From Paenibacillus baekrokdamisoli (GTDB lineage Bacteria; Bacillota; Bacilli; Paenibacillales; Paenibacillaceae): 64,000 nucleotides of DNA. The stretch lies in the NCBI RefSeq assembly GCF_003945345.1, contig NZ_AP019308.1:5101501-5165500 (forward strand), given 5' to 3'. This document shows positions 33,181-42,500 of the stretch, one piece after another. The translations under genes were made by a program, and so were the position numbers. Position 1 is the stretch's first letter, and each line of letters opens with the position of its first letter. The notes under the pieces are model-generated. The model saw nothing but the letters and a program-made list of their open reading frames with translations. It did not search any database and was not told the DNA's origin.

Positions 33181-36066
33181 TTAATTGAGGAACTTCATAA
33201 GACTGAGAAGATTGTAAATCATTGTTGCAGTTTCTGCACGTGTAGCAAAACCTTGCGGATCTAAGTTCCCTTGGGTATTGCCGTTAATAATTTTAAGTTC
33301 AACAAGTGCTGCAACAGAAGATTTAGCATATTCAGAAATAGAAGTACGATCACGGAATTTATCAAGAACGGATAGGCTCGGTTTCACATCTTTATTCAGA
33401 TAAGTAAGCACACGGCCGAGAATAATAGCTTCTTCTTCACGGGTGATTTTTTGGTCAGCTTTAAAGCTACCGTCTACGTAACCGCTGATAAATCCACGGG
33501 AAGACATTGCACCTACAACACCAGCATACCATGCCTCTTTGCTAACATCTGAGAACTTTATTGCGCTAGAATCAGCATTCAAGCCCAGACCCTTCGCAAT
33601 TATAAAGGCAAATTCTGCACGAGTTACATCACCATTTGGCTTGAACGTACCATCTTCATATCCATTGATAATCTTTTTGTTAGCCAAAATCTTGATTTTG
33701 TCTTTTGCCCAAGAGGTGCCAATGTCAGAAAGTGTGCTAGTGTGCTCAATGATTGTATAAGTGGAGTTGTGATCTGCTTTAAGAGTTGCTACCGACTTAC
33801 CATCAATTGTAGTGAAAATAGTAGGTACAGGTGTTACAGAACCATCCGAATTAATGACGACGCCTACGGCATTCGTCGAATCTACGGATTTATTCAAATT
33901 AAATGAACGGTTGATATAAGTTCCTCGGAAATCATTGAAATCATAGGTCTTATTCGGAGTTACAACTGAAATAGAAAAGCTTACGACAGAAGCAACAAGG
34001 GTGCCACCCGCATTCGTAATCTGTTCCTGCACAGTAGCTGAAGGTACGATTTCAATGGATATTTGAAGTTCTGCATCCTTAGCGACTGCATCCGAAAGTC
34101 CAAGAGCTTTCACTATAGCAGATGTATCAGCCAATGCAGCAGGGATCTCATAGGTTACACCATTGCTTTGAATCACTACTTTCGACTGTACATCTTTCTG
34201 TTTCAAATCAGCAAGAAGTCCAGGTGTCAAAGAAACAACAGATTTACCCTTCGTATTTGCTACAGGAATAATAACAGCTTTGGCATCGGTACTATTCATT
34301 TGTTTAAGGAGATCCGCTTGTTTAACTTTAGTTATGGTATCTCCTGTGCTATTGGTAGAAGTTTCTACAGGAGCTACTATAAAGCTAGTGCCTAGTGATT
34401 CAATTAACGATTTTGTTGCACTTGTCATTTCAAAAGCGGGAGTCGGTGGTGTGTAAACTGGAATAACTGTGGGCTCTATGCCCTTAACAGTCAAAGTAAA
34501 TGCAGCTGTATCCTTTTCTACACCCTTCGTAACAGTAGCTGTCAAAGTAACAACTGCATCTGCACCTGTAGGTCTATTAACCACTCCCGCATTTGAAATG
34601 ACTGTAGGATTATTCGAAGACCAGGTAACGGCTGAACCGTGTGCACCGTTAGTGTCCAGAGTCAGATTACCCGTTACGTGACTAACGGAGTCACCCGCTG
34701 CATACCCCACTACGATATGGCTTTTAGCGTATGTAACAGCTTCAAGGTCAGTCTCGGCCTTTGGCAAAATTTTAATATGAAAAGATTTCGTGTCAACAGC
34801 AGCACCTTTCGTAAGAGTGGCTGTCAAAACAACATCGGCCGGACCATCAGCAAAATTAGGACGTGTCACCTTGCCATCAGTACCAAGATACGTTGTGTTA
34901 GAAGAGCCCCATTTAATCGATACATCATTAGGAGTACCGGGAGGAAGCTGTAGATCTTGCGTCACCGAAGATTCTGAGTCGCCGCTAGCATAGGTTGGAT
35001 AGAGCGCTGCTTTTTCTGTGTTTATACGTTCTGAATCAATACCGATTACAGAAACAGTAAACGATACTTCTTTGGATTTTCCGTTTTTGGTAACCGTAGC
35101 TGTCAAAGTGACAGGCGTAGTGGCTGATTGTCTGATAACAGTTCCAGCAGGAGTAGTAATGCCATCAGTAGTAGTAATAGTAGTAGTAATAATAGCTGGA
35201 TTACTTGAAGACCAAGAAATGATGGTTCCATTTATTTCATCCAACAGTCGGAGTAATATGCGCCCTTTAACATAACCTTCTGATTCATCTGTATCATATA
35301 TGGGAGTCAAGCCTGCTGCTGTATTAGCTACGGCTTCGGAATCTGTTATAACCACAGTAGGCTTAGTTCCAATTACAGTAACAGCAAACGTTTGCGTACC
35401 TGAAGCTGAACCCTTGGTAATCGTAGCTGTGAGAGTTACGATCGTGTTATTGGTCGGTCTTTTGACTATACCATTATTTTCAATAAAGTCAGTATTATCA
35501 GAAGACCAAGAAATCGAGGTTCCATTTACATCGGAAACTGGAAGTCTCATGTTGCCGGTTACCCACCCTAAACTATCATCTGCATCGTATAAGGGAGCTA
35601 AAATTTCTTTGGTTTCTGCAACGCTTTCAGCATCAGTAGCTGTACCATTGTACTGCGCTTTGGCAAAAAAGCCGGCTGCGTCTGAACCAGAGATGGTGAT
35701 AAGACTGTGCTTCCCAATTACACTGGACGTAAGTCTAAACGTATTTGTAGAAGATATCTCGGTGGCAGTTATTTCGTTACCTGTATCTGCAAGCAGTGAA
35801 GCATTTATTGTATCCACAACTTCCTGGATACTATTCAGGCTCTTATCCAGAGTAATGGTTGCCGTATGTCCGGATCCATCACCGATAGTAAACGTTTTGG
35901 CATTGCCCCCCGAATAATCGAAATTTGAAATGGGCTGACTTATTGCCTCTGCTGCAGTACCATCCACCGCAATTGCAAAGACCATTCCGCTAAAACTGGA
36001 GAATATTAATGTTAGTGCGATCAAACTGGACAAAGCTCTTAAAGCTCTTCTTCGTATTGCACTCAT
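33181..36066 (-). CDS. S-layer protein with Ig-like repeats and three SLH domains
   Basis: 961-residue secreted surface protein. Signal peptide to about residue 32; residues ~45-130 resemble the flagellin-IN/FliD-type fold (TITLDKSLNSIQEVVDTINA, LTSSVIGKHSLITISG). Then four Ig-like repeats of the atrophied bacterial Ig type, each with LP..NGT.ISWSS and VTLTATxTKG (about 150-530). A ~240-residue module shared with the M4-SLH protein precedes three C-terminal SLH domains (first: WAKDKIKILANKKIINGYED), which bind pyruvylated wall polymer. A structural or adhesive cell-wall protein; one gene, with its own terminator. Confidence 0.88.
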   Translation of the reverse strand: MSAIRRRALRALSSLIALTLIFSSFSGMVFAIAVDGTAAEAISQPISNFDYSGGNAKTFTIGDGSGHTATITLDKSLNSIQEVVDTINASLLADTGNEITATEISSTNTFRLTSSVIGKHSLITISGSDAAGFFAKAQYNGTATDAESVAETKEILAPLYDADDSLGWVTGNMRLPVSDVNGTSISWSSDNTDFIENNGIVKRPTNNTIVTLTATITKGSASGTQTFAVTVIGTKPTVVITDSEAVANTAAGLTPIYDTDESEGYVKGRILLRLLDEINGTIISWSSSNPAIITTTITTTDGITTPAGTVIRQSATTPVTLTATVTKNGKSKEVSFTVSVIGIDSERINTEKAALYPTYASGDSESSVTQDLQLPPGTPNDVSIKWGSSNTTYLGTDGKVTRPNFADGPADVVLTATLTKGAAVDTKSFHIKILPKAETDLEAVTYAKSHIVVGYAAGDSVSHVTGNLTLDTNGAHGSAVTWSSNNPTVISNAGVVNRPTGADAVVTLTATVTKGVEKDTAAFTLTVKGIEPTVIPVYTPPTPAFEMTSATKSLIESLGTSFIVAPVETSTNSTGDTITKVKQADLLKQMNSTDAKAVIIPVANTKGKSVVSLTPGLLADLKQKDVQSKVVIQSNGVTYEIPAALADTSAIVKALGLSDAVAKDAELQISIEIVPSATVQEQITNAGGTLVASVVSFSISVVTPNKTYDFNDFRGTYINRSFNLNKSVDSTNAVGVVINSDGSVTPVPTIFTTIDGKSVATLKADHNSTYTIIEHTSTLSDIGTSWAKDKIKILANKKIINGYEDGTFKPNGDVTRAEFAFIIAKGLGLNADSSAIKFSDVSKEAWYAGVVGAMSSRGFISGYVDGSFKADQKITREEEAIILGRVLTYLNKDVKPSLSVLDKFRDRTSISEYAKSSVAALVELKIINGNTQGNLDPQGFATRAETATMIYNLLSLMKFLN

Positions 36067-36234
36067 GTTGGTAGCTCCTCGTATAAGTTGATATGAAAAG
36101 GATTAGAGAGATTCCCTTTTCTACTTATTCAAGTATAGCATGCTGCATTTTAATATTTCATTCACTTTATTACAAATATTTACGATTATTTTGCCTTACC
36201 GCAAGATAGAAAGTGATGATACCCCATGTATCAT

Positions 36235-36272
36235 AAAAAGAGCCACTGCCAGCAATACTGGGCGGCTCTCTT
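36235..36272 (-). terminator. Terminator downstream of the VOC remnant
   Basis: GAGCC (36240-36244) with GGCTC (36264-36268), extended by CCAG/CTGG; five U on the minus strand. Confidence 0.65.
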
Positions 36273-36346
36273 GTTGACTTTACTTTGATTCAACGGTGAA
36301 CTTGCTCTTCATTCTCAATACGCCGATCCCTTTACAACGAAACTTT

Positions 36347-36518
36347 TTAACTTACGACTCCATACCGATTTCCGTCAGGGTCTATTAGTGAAAATCCTCG
36401 TATGCCATCAAAATCATTAACATTCCCGGTATTGGCTCCATTTTGCTTTAGCATTCGGTGCACGTTTCCACATCTTTTGTGTCGAAGTTAAAATACTGCT
36501 CTGGCTATCGGAATCCCT
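36347..36518 (-). pseudogene. VOC (glyoxalase/bleomycin-resistance fold) gene remnant
   Basis: Minus strand downstream of the YheC/D gene. One frame reads QYFNFDTKDVET and, after a +1/-1 shift near 36450, another reads VHRMLKQNGANTGNV, FDGIRGFSLIDPDGNRYGVV and stops at TAA 36347. This is the typical C-terminal half of a VOC-fold protein (G-x-FSL-x-DPDGN). The N-terminal half is missing. Not functional. Confidence 0.65.
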
Positions 36519-36533
36519 TTGGAAAGATATTTA

Positions 36534-37259
36534 TCATTCGGGTGTTACCCTTATATACGACATGATAGTGCGATACATCGACTGATCCTCCAAAAACCGG
36601 AATGGGAGAATCATCGGTTTATAGTTTGCTTCAATGATCCAGATTGCTCTACTGCTATCTATGCCGAAATCAAAACCTACTTTTGTAAGCGTGGGATTCC
36701 CTCGACTTAATCGTTCGACCGCTCTTATTGCGACCTCTTCGATTTCGGCGAGTAAATTCTCGGAGGGAATCTCAGATTGCTTAAGCGCTGTTGAGACAGG
36801 CAGGATACGGCTAGATACATTCGTAATAAAATAACCCTTCGTCGCCACCTTAGCATATGTTCCCGTAACTTGCCACGCCGAATCTTGTTTGCGTTGCACC
36901 ATAACACGAATGTCGAATGGATGGCCGTCGATTTGAGCCAATCGTATTCGGCGTTGGACCACGTATTTACGTTGGCCAGTTTCCTTCTTTATGCGAGCGT
37001 AGAGTTGCTTTCGGCCTTGCACGGTTACTATTCGCTTTTTGACATGGATGTCAAACCGACTTTTTCCTTTATCCGATAATAAAATCACACCTCTACCGAA
37101 GCTTCCATTGCAAGGTTTAAGCACCACATCTTTATATTTTAGCTGTAACATTCTTAACGTTTCATTGTTTAGCATCTGAGTCTCGGGCAGATATTCGGCT
37201 AGTTGAATCGAGTCTTTCAGCGTTTGATATTGTCTCCACTTGTCTCTCTTTGCCGCCAA
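36534..37259 (-). CDS. YheC/YheD-like spore coat ATP-grasp protein
   Basis: About 241 residues of the ATP-grasp fold seen in the endospore coat-associated proteins YheC and YheD: KDVVLKPCNGSFGRGVILL, YVVQRRIRLAQIDGHPFDIRVMV (a nucleotide-binding stretch), and the late VGFDFGIDSSRAIWIIEANYKP with metal-binding acidic residues. Shorter than B. subtilis YheC (~360) because the N-terminal domain is lacking, which is common in Paenibacillus. A TTG at 37259 has AGGAGG nine bases before; the TTG at 37265 is too near. Follows a small Cys-containing gene by 37 bases. Confidence 0.82.
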   Translation of the reverse strand: MAAKRDKWRQYQTLKDSIQLAEYLPETQMLNNETLRMLQLKYKDVVLKPCNGSFGRGVILLSDKGKSRFDIHVKKRIVTVQGRKQLYARIKKETGQRKYVVQRRIRLAQIDGHPFDIRVMVQRKQDSAWQVTGTYAKVATKGYFITNVSSRILPVSTALKQSEIPSENLLAEIEEVAIRAVERLSRGNPTLTKVGFDFGIDSSRAIWIIEANYKPMILPFRFLEDQSMYRTIMSYIRVTPE

Positions 37260-37295
37260 TTGCAAATTCCTCCTACAAGCGGATTAAGACCCCCT

Positions 37296-37556
37296 TTATC
37301 TGACATTAACTCTGACACATATAAATCGTGCTTCTGCTCCCCCCACAACATTAGCAGTCACGGTTGTGTTCCCACAGCAGATACCTGAGATGGAGATGGA
37401 TCTTTTCGTAGATTGACACCTTGCAATTCTTTCATCATCCGAAAAGCATATGCGTACAACTTCTCCCTGGGTTAAACCAAGATCGTTTGCGGATAAATTT
37501 CGAGTGGAATTAACCCGAACTTCAATGTTGATTTCTGAGCTGCACATTATCCCCAT
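37296..37556 (-). CDS. Small cysteine-containing Ig-like (Big_2-type) protein
   Basis: 86 residues, no signal peptide. The strand pattern NLSANDLGLTQGEVVRICF, ERIARCQ, ISISGICCGNTTVTANVVGG and ICVRVNVR resembles a single Big_2 Ig-like domain, with six cysteines. It lies just ahead of a YheC/D-type spore coat gene on the same strand, so a spore coat or crust part is a fair guess. AGGAGG seven bases before the ATG is an excellent RBS. Confidence 0.65.
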   Translation of the reverse strand: MGIMCSSEINIEVRVNSTRNLSANDLGLTQGEVVRICFSDDERIARCQSTKRSISISGICCGNTTVTANVVGGAEARFICVRVNVR

Positions 37557-37700
37557 ATATTGGCCTCCTACACCATAGTCACTACCTAAATTAGCTAGTA
37601 CTTATTTATATTCCTTTAAGTTAAGGGTTGACCAAGTCAAGAGTCATAGAGATAAAGCCCCTTTATTGCCCGGAGGTTCCAAGCAAGTCGAGGCACATAA

Positions 37701-37874
37701 ATAATTGCTTCGACTCGGATAGTTATAGACGATATAAAGACTTATCTTCATATTTTTGATGGGTTAGGTAGAGGATGTAAGCAAGTAACAGCTGTTTCGA
37801 ATGAAGACGGGGATTTGATTGTCGGAGAATGGTTCAATGGAAGAATGGGTACTCTTCGCGGCGATCGGATTTAA
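37701..37874 (+). pseudogene. Gfo/Idh/MocA oxidoreductase remnant
   Basis: Open plus frame of 57 codons between TAA 37698 and TAA 37872. It reads LHIFDGLGRGCKQVTAVSNE, then DGDLIVGEWFNGRMGTLRGD, which matches the C-terminal part of Gfo/Idh/MocA dehydrogenases (GpGc..V....d...vGeW.dGRiGt.RG). No start codon; the rest of the gene is gone. Confidence 0.6.
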
Positions 37875-37904
37875 AAGAATCGACTTTAGATACTAAACAT
37901 GGTT

Positions 37905-37945
37905 AGAGGTTCCTCGATAATCTTTATGCATTATCGAGAAACCCT
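37905..37945 (-). terminator. Hairpin at the end of the serine hydrolase gene
   Basis: GGTTCCTCGATAAT (37908-37921) pairs with ATTATCGAGAAACC (37930-37943). It includes the stop codon; the U-run is poor. Confidence 0.5.
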
Positions 37946-39030
37946 GGCCATTTGTATTGTGTACAGTATGCCTGAATGACCTCACCAACCAAAGCCTCTT
38001 CTTGTGGTTTACCCGGTTCAGAATTGGTCATCACTACAATACCACTTTGTAGGCGAGGGTATGCAGCCAGCATACACTGAAAACCAACTCCCCATCCTTT
38101 GGAGACCAGATAGGGTTCTCCATCATCAGCTTTTGGGAGAAAGACTCCCAGGCCTACTGTTTTATTGCACCCATAGCCTGTAAGCATCATCCGGGCTATA
38201 TCTGGCTGCAGAATAGAAGTAGTATCGCCATTCCAAGCTTTAATGACCTCATTCGTTAGTATTGCTAGTTCTGTCGGTGTAGACCATAAACCGGCCCCGG
38301 ACAAATTGGGATAATGAGCTCGCTTCCCTTCTACAATACGACCTAATTTATTATGCCCTGCCACAGCTCCCTCTCTTGCCTTGAAATCAGTCTCTCCTGC
38401 CCCATATTGAATAGAGCCATCCCAGAAAAATGTTCGACTTAAACCTAAGGGTGCCATGACAAGTCGTTCCATAACAGTGGCAAAAGACTCTCCCGTTACA
38501 TCCTCAATAAGCTGCTCTACAACACTATAGCCAGCATCTGAGTATGAAAATTGACTCTCCGGTACGCATGTAACTTGAATAGGCTGCGAGATGTACCTAG
38601 TTTGTCCGGAAAGTAACTCTTTTGGAGTTGGGAATGAGTCCTGCTTTTGATAGACGTCAAAACTGCCCTTGGGATCAACGAAGCCTGCCTGATGTGCCAA
38701 CAAACTGCGCAGTGTCACCTTCTTTAACTCTGTGTATGGATTGTCTGGAATACGCCATGAGACTAAATAGCGGTTGACATCCTCATCTAGGTCTAGTACA
38801 CCTTCTTGAACTAGACGAAGTATGCCAATAGCAGTGATCATTTTGCTTATTGAGCATGCATGGAAGAGACTATCCGCTGAAACTTTCTGTTCCGTTTCAG
38901 CTTCCATTACCCCGTAACCCTCACGGTATTCCATTTGACCCTGATGGAACACAGCAATTCCGATTCCAGGAACTGAATAATGACGCATCCTTACTTCGAG
39001 TTCGAACGGCAGTCTTGTTTCTTTCTTCAT
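37924..39030 (-). CDS. Serine hydrolase, beta-lactamase class C/PBP4* fold
   Basis: 368 residues without a signal peptide. The SxxK nucleophile motif is SISK in FHACSISKMITAIGIL, and the second motif is YSD (in FSYSDAGYSVVEQL) where class C enzymes have YxN. The KTG-like triad near the end is changed to a GVGF stretch. Typical of cytosolic esterase/EstB-like relatives. RBS AAAGGAG lies before the ATG. Substrate unknown. Confidence 0.88.
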   Translation of the reverse strand: MKKETRLPFELEVRMRHYSVPGIGIAVFHQGQMEYREGYGVMEAETEQKVSADSLFHACSISKMITAIGILRLVQEGVLDLDEDVNRYLVSWRIPDNPYTELKKVTLRSLLAHQAGFVDPKGSFDVYQKQDSFPTPKELLSGQTRYISQPIQVTCVPESQFSYSDAGYSVVEQLIEDVTGESFATVMERLVMAPLGLSRTFFWDGSIQYGAGETDFKAREGAVAGHNKLGRIVEGKRAHYPNLSGAGLWSTPTELAILTNEVIKAWNGDTTSILQPDIARMMLTGYGCNKTVGLGVFLPKADDGEPYLVSKGWGVGFQCMLAAYPRLQSGIVVMTNSEPGKPQEEALVGEVIQAYCTQYKWPGFLDNA

Positions 39031-39153
39031 TAAGAAGCTCCTTTACTTACAAAGCAAATATGGAACATGTGTTCTTAATTTAGTATAGCAAAACAAAACA
39101 ATAAAATAAAAGATTGAAATTCCAAAAGATCTGGCACCTATCATGCCCCCATA

Positions 39154-39330
39154 TTAATTGGAGTTGTCTCCTCTTTTTACGATTGGAGTTTCCCAGCCAT
39201 CATAGTTCCCACCGACTTTCATAGCTGTCCTAATCAAATCGGTTGTTACTTTATAGATCGTATCGAGATCAACGGCACTGAACTTAGAAATAGATAATTG
39301 ATACGGATATTCTGTTTCCTCTTCATTCAT
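39154..39330 (-). pseudogene. RraB-like (DUF695-type) gene remnant
   Basis: 58-codon frame ending at TAA 39154: YPYQLSISKFSAVDLDTIYK, then TAMKVGGNYDGWETPIVK. GGxYDGWET is the C-terminal mark of RraB-like proteins. In frame upstream (AYLKIVEEC) the reading continues into the terminator of the next gene without a start or RBS, so the N-terminal half has been lost. A short internal ATG is at 39330. Confidence 0.6.
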
Positions 39331-39371
39331 GCATTCCTCTACAATTTTGAGATATGCGCTATAGGAAACAA

Positions 39372-39406
39372 AAGAAAGAAGACCACCGAATGATCGGCAA
39401 TCTTCT
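39372..39406 (-). terminator. Terminator of the M4-SLH protease gene
   Basis: AGAAGA (39377-39382) with TCTTCT (39401-39406) around CCGA/TCGG, followed on the minus strand by TTTCTTTTG. Confidence 0.78.
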
Positions 39407-39502
39407 CTTGAGACTCTGAAAAAATTAATTCATCGATTTAGTCAAAGTGATGGACCAGTCTGAACTTTTGAAGTTTACATCCCTTCTAAACTGCAAATAT
39501 AC

Positions 39503-42500
39503 CTATTTACTAATAAAGCTTAACTGCTGCAGCATTCGTTTCAAGGCAACAACAGCATTTGCTCTTGTGACAGGTAATGCAGGCTCGAACTTTCCATCCA
39601 TCCCGCTTTCCATTATCCCGCGCTCGAGCATGTCCTTGATATCTTCTGCTGCCCATTTTGGTATTGATGTCGAATCCTTTAATGTATCGGTGTTGATCGC
39701 CTTTTTATCCGTATTTTCCAAATTCCCATTCTCTCTTACATATTTTATAGCTCTACCAATCATAACCGCCATCTCTTGGCGGGTAATGATTCCGTCAGGA
39801 GCAAATCTACCCTTGGGGTCTCCAGTAATCAAACCAGTTTGAGCGGCTACACTAACGGTACGGGCATACCATGCCTTTTGTTCCACGTCTATGAAACGTA
39901 AGGAACTGGTTTGTGGGATCGCTAAGCCGAGTGACCGTACTAATAAAGCAGCAAATTCTGCTCGAGTAACCTTCTTATCCGGATTAAATTCGGTGTCGGT
40001 AATGCCAAGAACAATCTTTTTGGATGCCATGATCTCGATATCGTTCTTCGCCCAATGTCCATCCATATCCTTGAAGGATTTGAAAGAACTCGCAACGGTA
40101 TAAATGCTGTTATGCGGGGCCTTGATATCAAGAATCGTTTTTTCCCCTTCCTTGCGTACGAACGCAGGGACGAAACCAGAAGTCTTCGTTTCTGCATCAT
40201 AGACAAGAGCTGTGATATGACTAGCGTCGTCCTTTGTATTCAAAGTAAACGATCGGGTAACATAGATTCCATTAAAATCGGTCATTTCCTTGGAGATCCC
40301 TTGCTTATCCAATGTGATCGCAAAGTTGATAGAATCTGTCAATGCTTTGAACCCCTCTACCACCAACTGTTTCCGGATTAAGTCACTTAAGGATGAGTCT
40401 ATTTTCTCTATTACTAGTTTTATCCGAATAGAGTCTAGATTGACATCACTTCCCCATGCTTTTATCAGGTTGTCCCCGTTTAAGGCTTGTACCGGCAATT
40501 CATAGGTAATATCACTAGACTGAACCACAATAATCGCCTTTGAAGCTATTTTATTGGCTTGAATAAAAGTGCTTGCTGGCAATTCAACAGTCAGGCTATG
40601 GTCAAGCCCCCCAACTGGAATAATTATCTTCGGAACAACAGTCCCTCCATGTTCTTTCTCGTACAGATTCACGCCTTTCTGTGCATCCAGGAACGCTTGC
40701 TGTAATTTATCTGGATCGGGCTTGAAAAAGATCTCCGTATTCCCTTTTGAATCTACTCCTTTTGTCACAGATAAATCATTCGGGTCTAGCGTAACTGTAG
40801 GTTCGATAGTAGGCGTAGGTGTAACGACAACCATACCGCCTCCGCCGCCTCCGCCAGGGATGAATCCACCTCCACCGCCAGTAGAACCTCCACCTCCGTT
40901 AGAACCGCCGCCTGTCGTAATAGGACAAGCGTTTATCGTCACGTTTGCCGCTGCCGCAGCCACTGCCGGCTGCTCTGCTATTGATTGACTTCTTGCAATA
41001 GTCGGGGAGCTCTGCTTAAGCGAATATGTCACTATGGTTGTACCACCATTTTCGCGATAAGCAACTAGTAATTCGTCTGACTTATACCCCGGTAAAATAT
41101 TAAAAGCTGTATAAGGCATAGCAATCTGCTTTTCAAGTGCAAAAGTTGCATAGTTATAGATTCTAAGCGTTTGTCCACTCAGCGTATAAAACTTCGTCAA
41201 ATCATCGGAGAACACAATACTGTTAAATGCTTCAATGGTGCGTACATATATCATATCGTTTGCTTTAACAGGTGCACTTGTGAATATAGTACCCGCCCCG
41301 TTAAAGAGATACTTATTATCCGGTGATATTTGCAAGAATGTCGACATTGGATAATCCCCATGATAGGGGGAGTCGTATCCTCCGATGATCGATTTGGGGT
41401 CTGTGAATTGGCCCGAGCTATTCAAGTTATATGCACTAATGTCCCTCGGTGAACTATCAGTATCAATAGAATATATCCGATTTGGGCTGCTATATTGTAA
41501 ATAAGATCTCTGACGGATAGTTACATTATCAATCAGAGATTTGGTTATAGAAGAGAAGGAAGTGAAATTCGTCCATTGGCCGGAACCCGATGAAACGTAT
41601 ATAATCCCGTTTGCATCTACGACGATATCAAATGGATCAATCGGAACGTTAAATTGATCCATCTTCTGTAGTGTCTCTTCGTTTAGGATCGCGATACTTC
41701 CTGTTTGGTCTTTCTTCCACCAGTCATAGCTGTGAGGTTGATCGACTAACGCCACATATAGCTTCCCTCCGGATACATAAACCCTTTCCGGTTGGCGATC
41801 AAGTGTAATGGTTTTCGTAGCACCCGTTTCAATATTCGCCGCGACGACCTCATAGCTATTTCCGAAAATCGCATAGATAACCGGTTTTGTCGGGTGCTTT
41901 ATTATTTGCTTGGTGCTGTTATTAATCTGTACCCAGCCTGCTCCAGCTGATGGCTTGGAACTATTCGTTCTATTAATGACTTCCAGCTTACTGAAAGAAG
42001 GAATGATGTTCCCACTTAAATCGGTGACCTCACCAACATAGGGGGAGGGAACATAGGAGACATTGACCCTATCTGCCTGAGAAACTTCTTTACTCAATGT
42101 CAATAAAACCCTTCGACCAACAGAGGTTATACTATCTACCTGTACAACCGCATTGTTGACTTCAACTTTAAAAGTGGAGATAGATGCACCATATGCACCT
42201 TGAATATATTCATTAAAGGTTAACGCCAATTGCTTTCCCTTAATCCTCGCGGTGCTTATTACAGGCTGTACGGTATCATCCGTCAAGAAATAGCCCATCG
42301 TTGAATCCGGTCGAATTCCATAGCCGTTGGTACCTTTTAAGTTAGTTACCGTTAGTTTGTAACCATTTTGGGATACAAGAGCCGAAGTCGTTAGATAGAC
42401 GATATTCGACTTCTGGCAATCCACCTCAACCTTCGTAATCTGTGGATTCGAGTAGCTGGAAATCAAGGATTCCAGCTTGTAATTGGCAGCATTCCCAAGT

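Noticed and set aside
35300..35917. 205-codon plus-strand frame opposite the SLH Ig-repeat gene
   Set aside because: It is the reverse of a repeat-rich gene, has no RBS and no family pattern; the minus-strand protein has clear domains.
40840..40925. Short tandem repeats of CCTCCGCC type, possibly a CRISPR or microsatellite
   Set aside because: They encode the Gly-rich linker of the M4-SLH protein on the minus strand; no spacer-repeat pattern.
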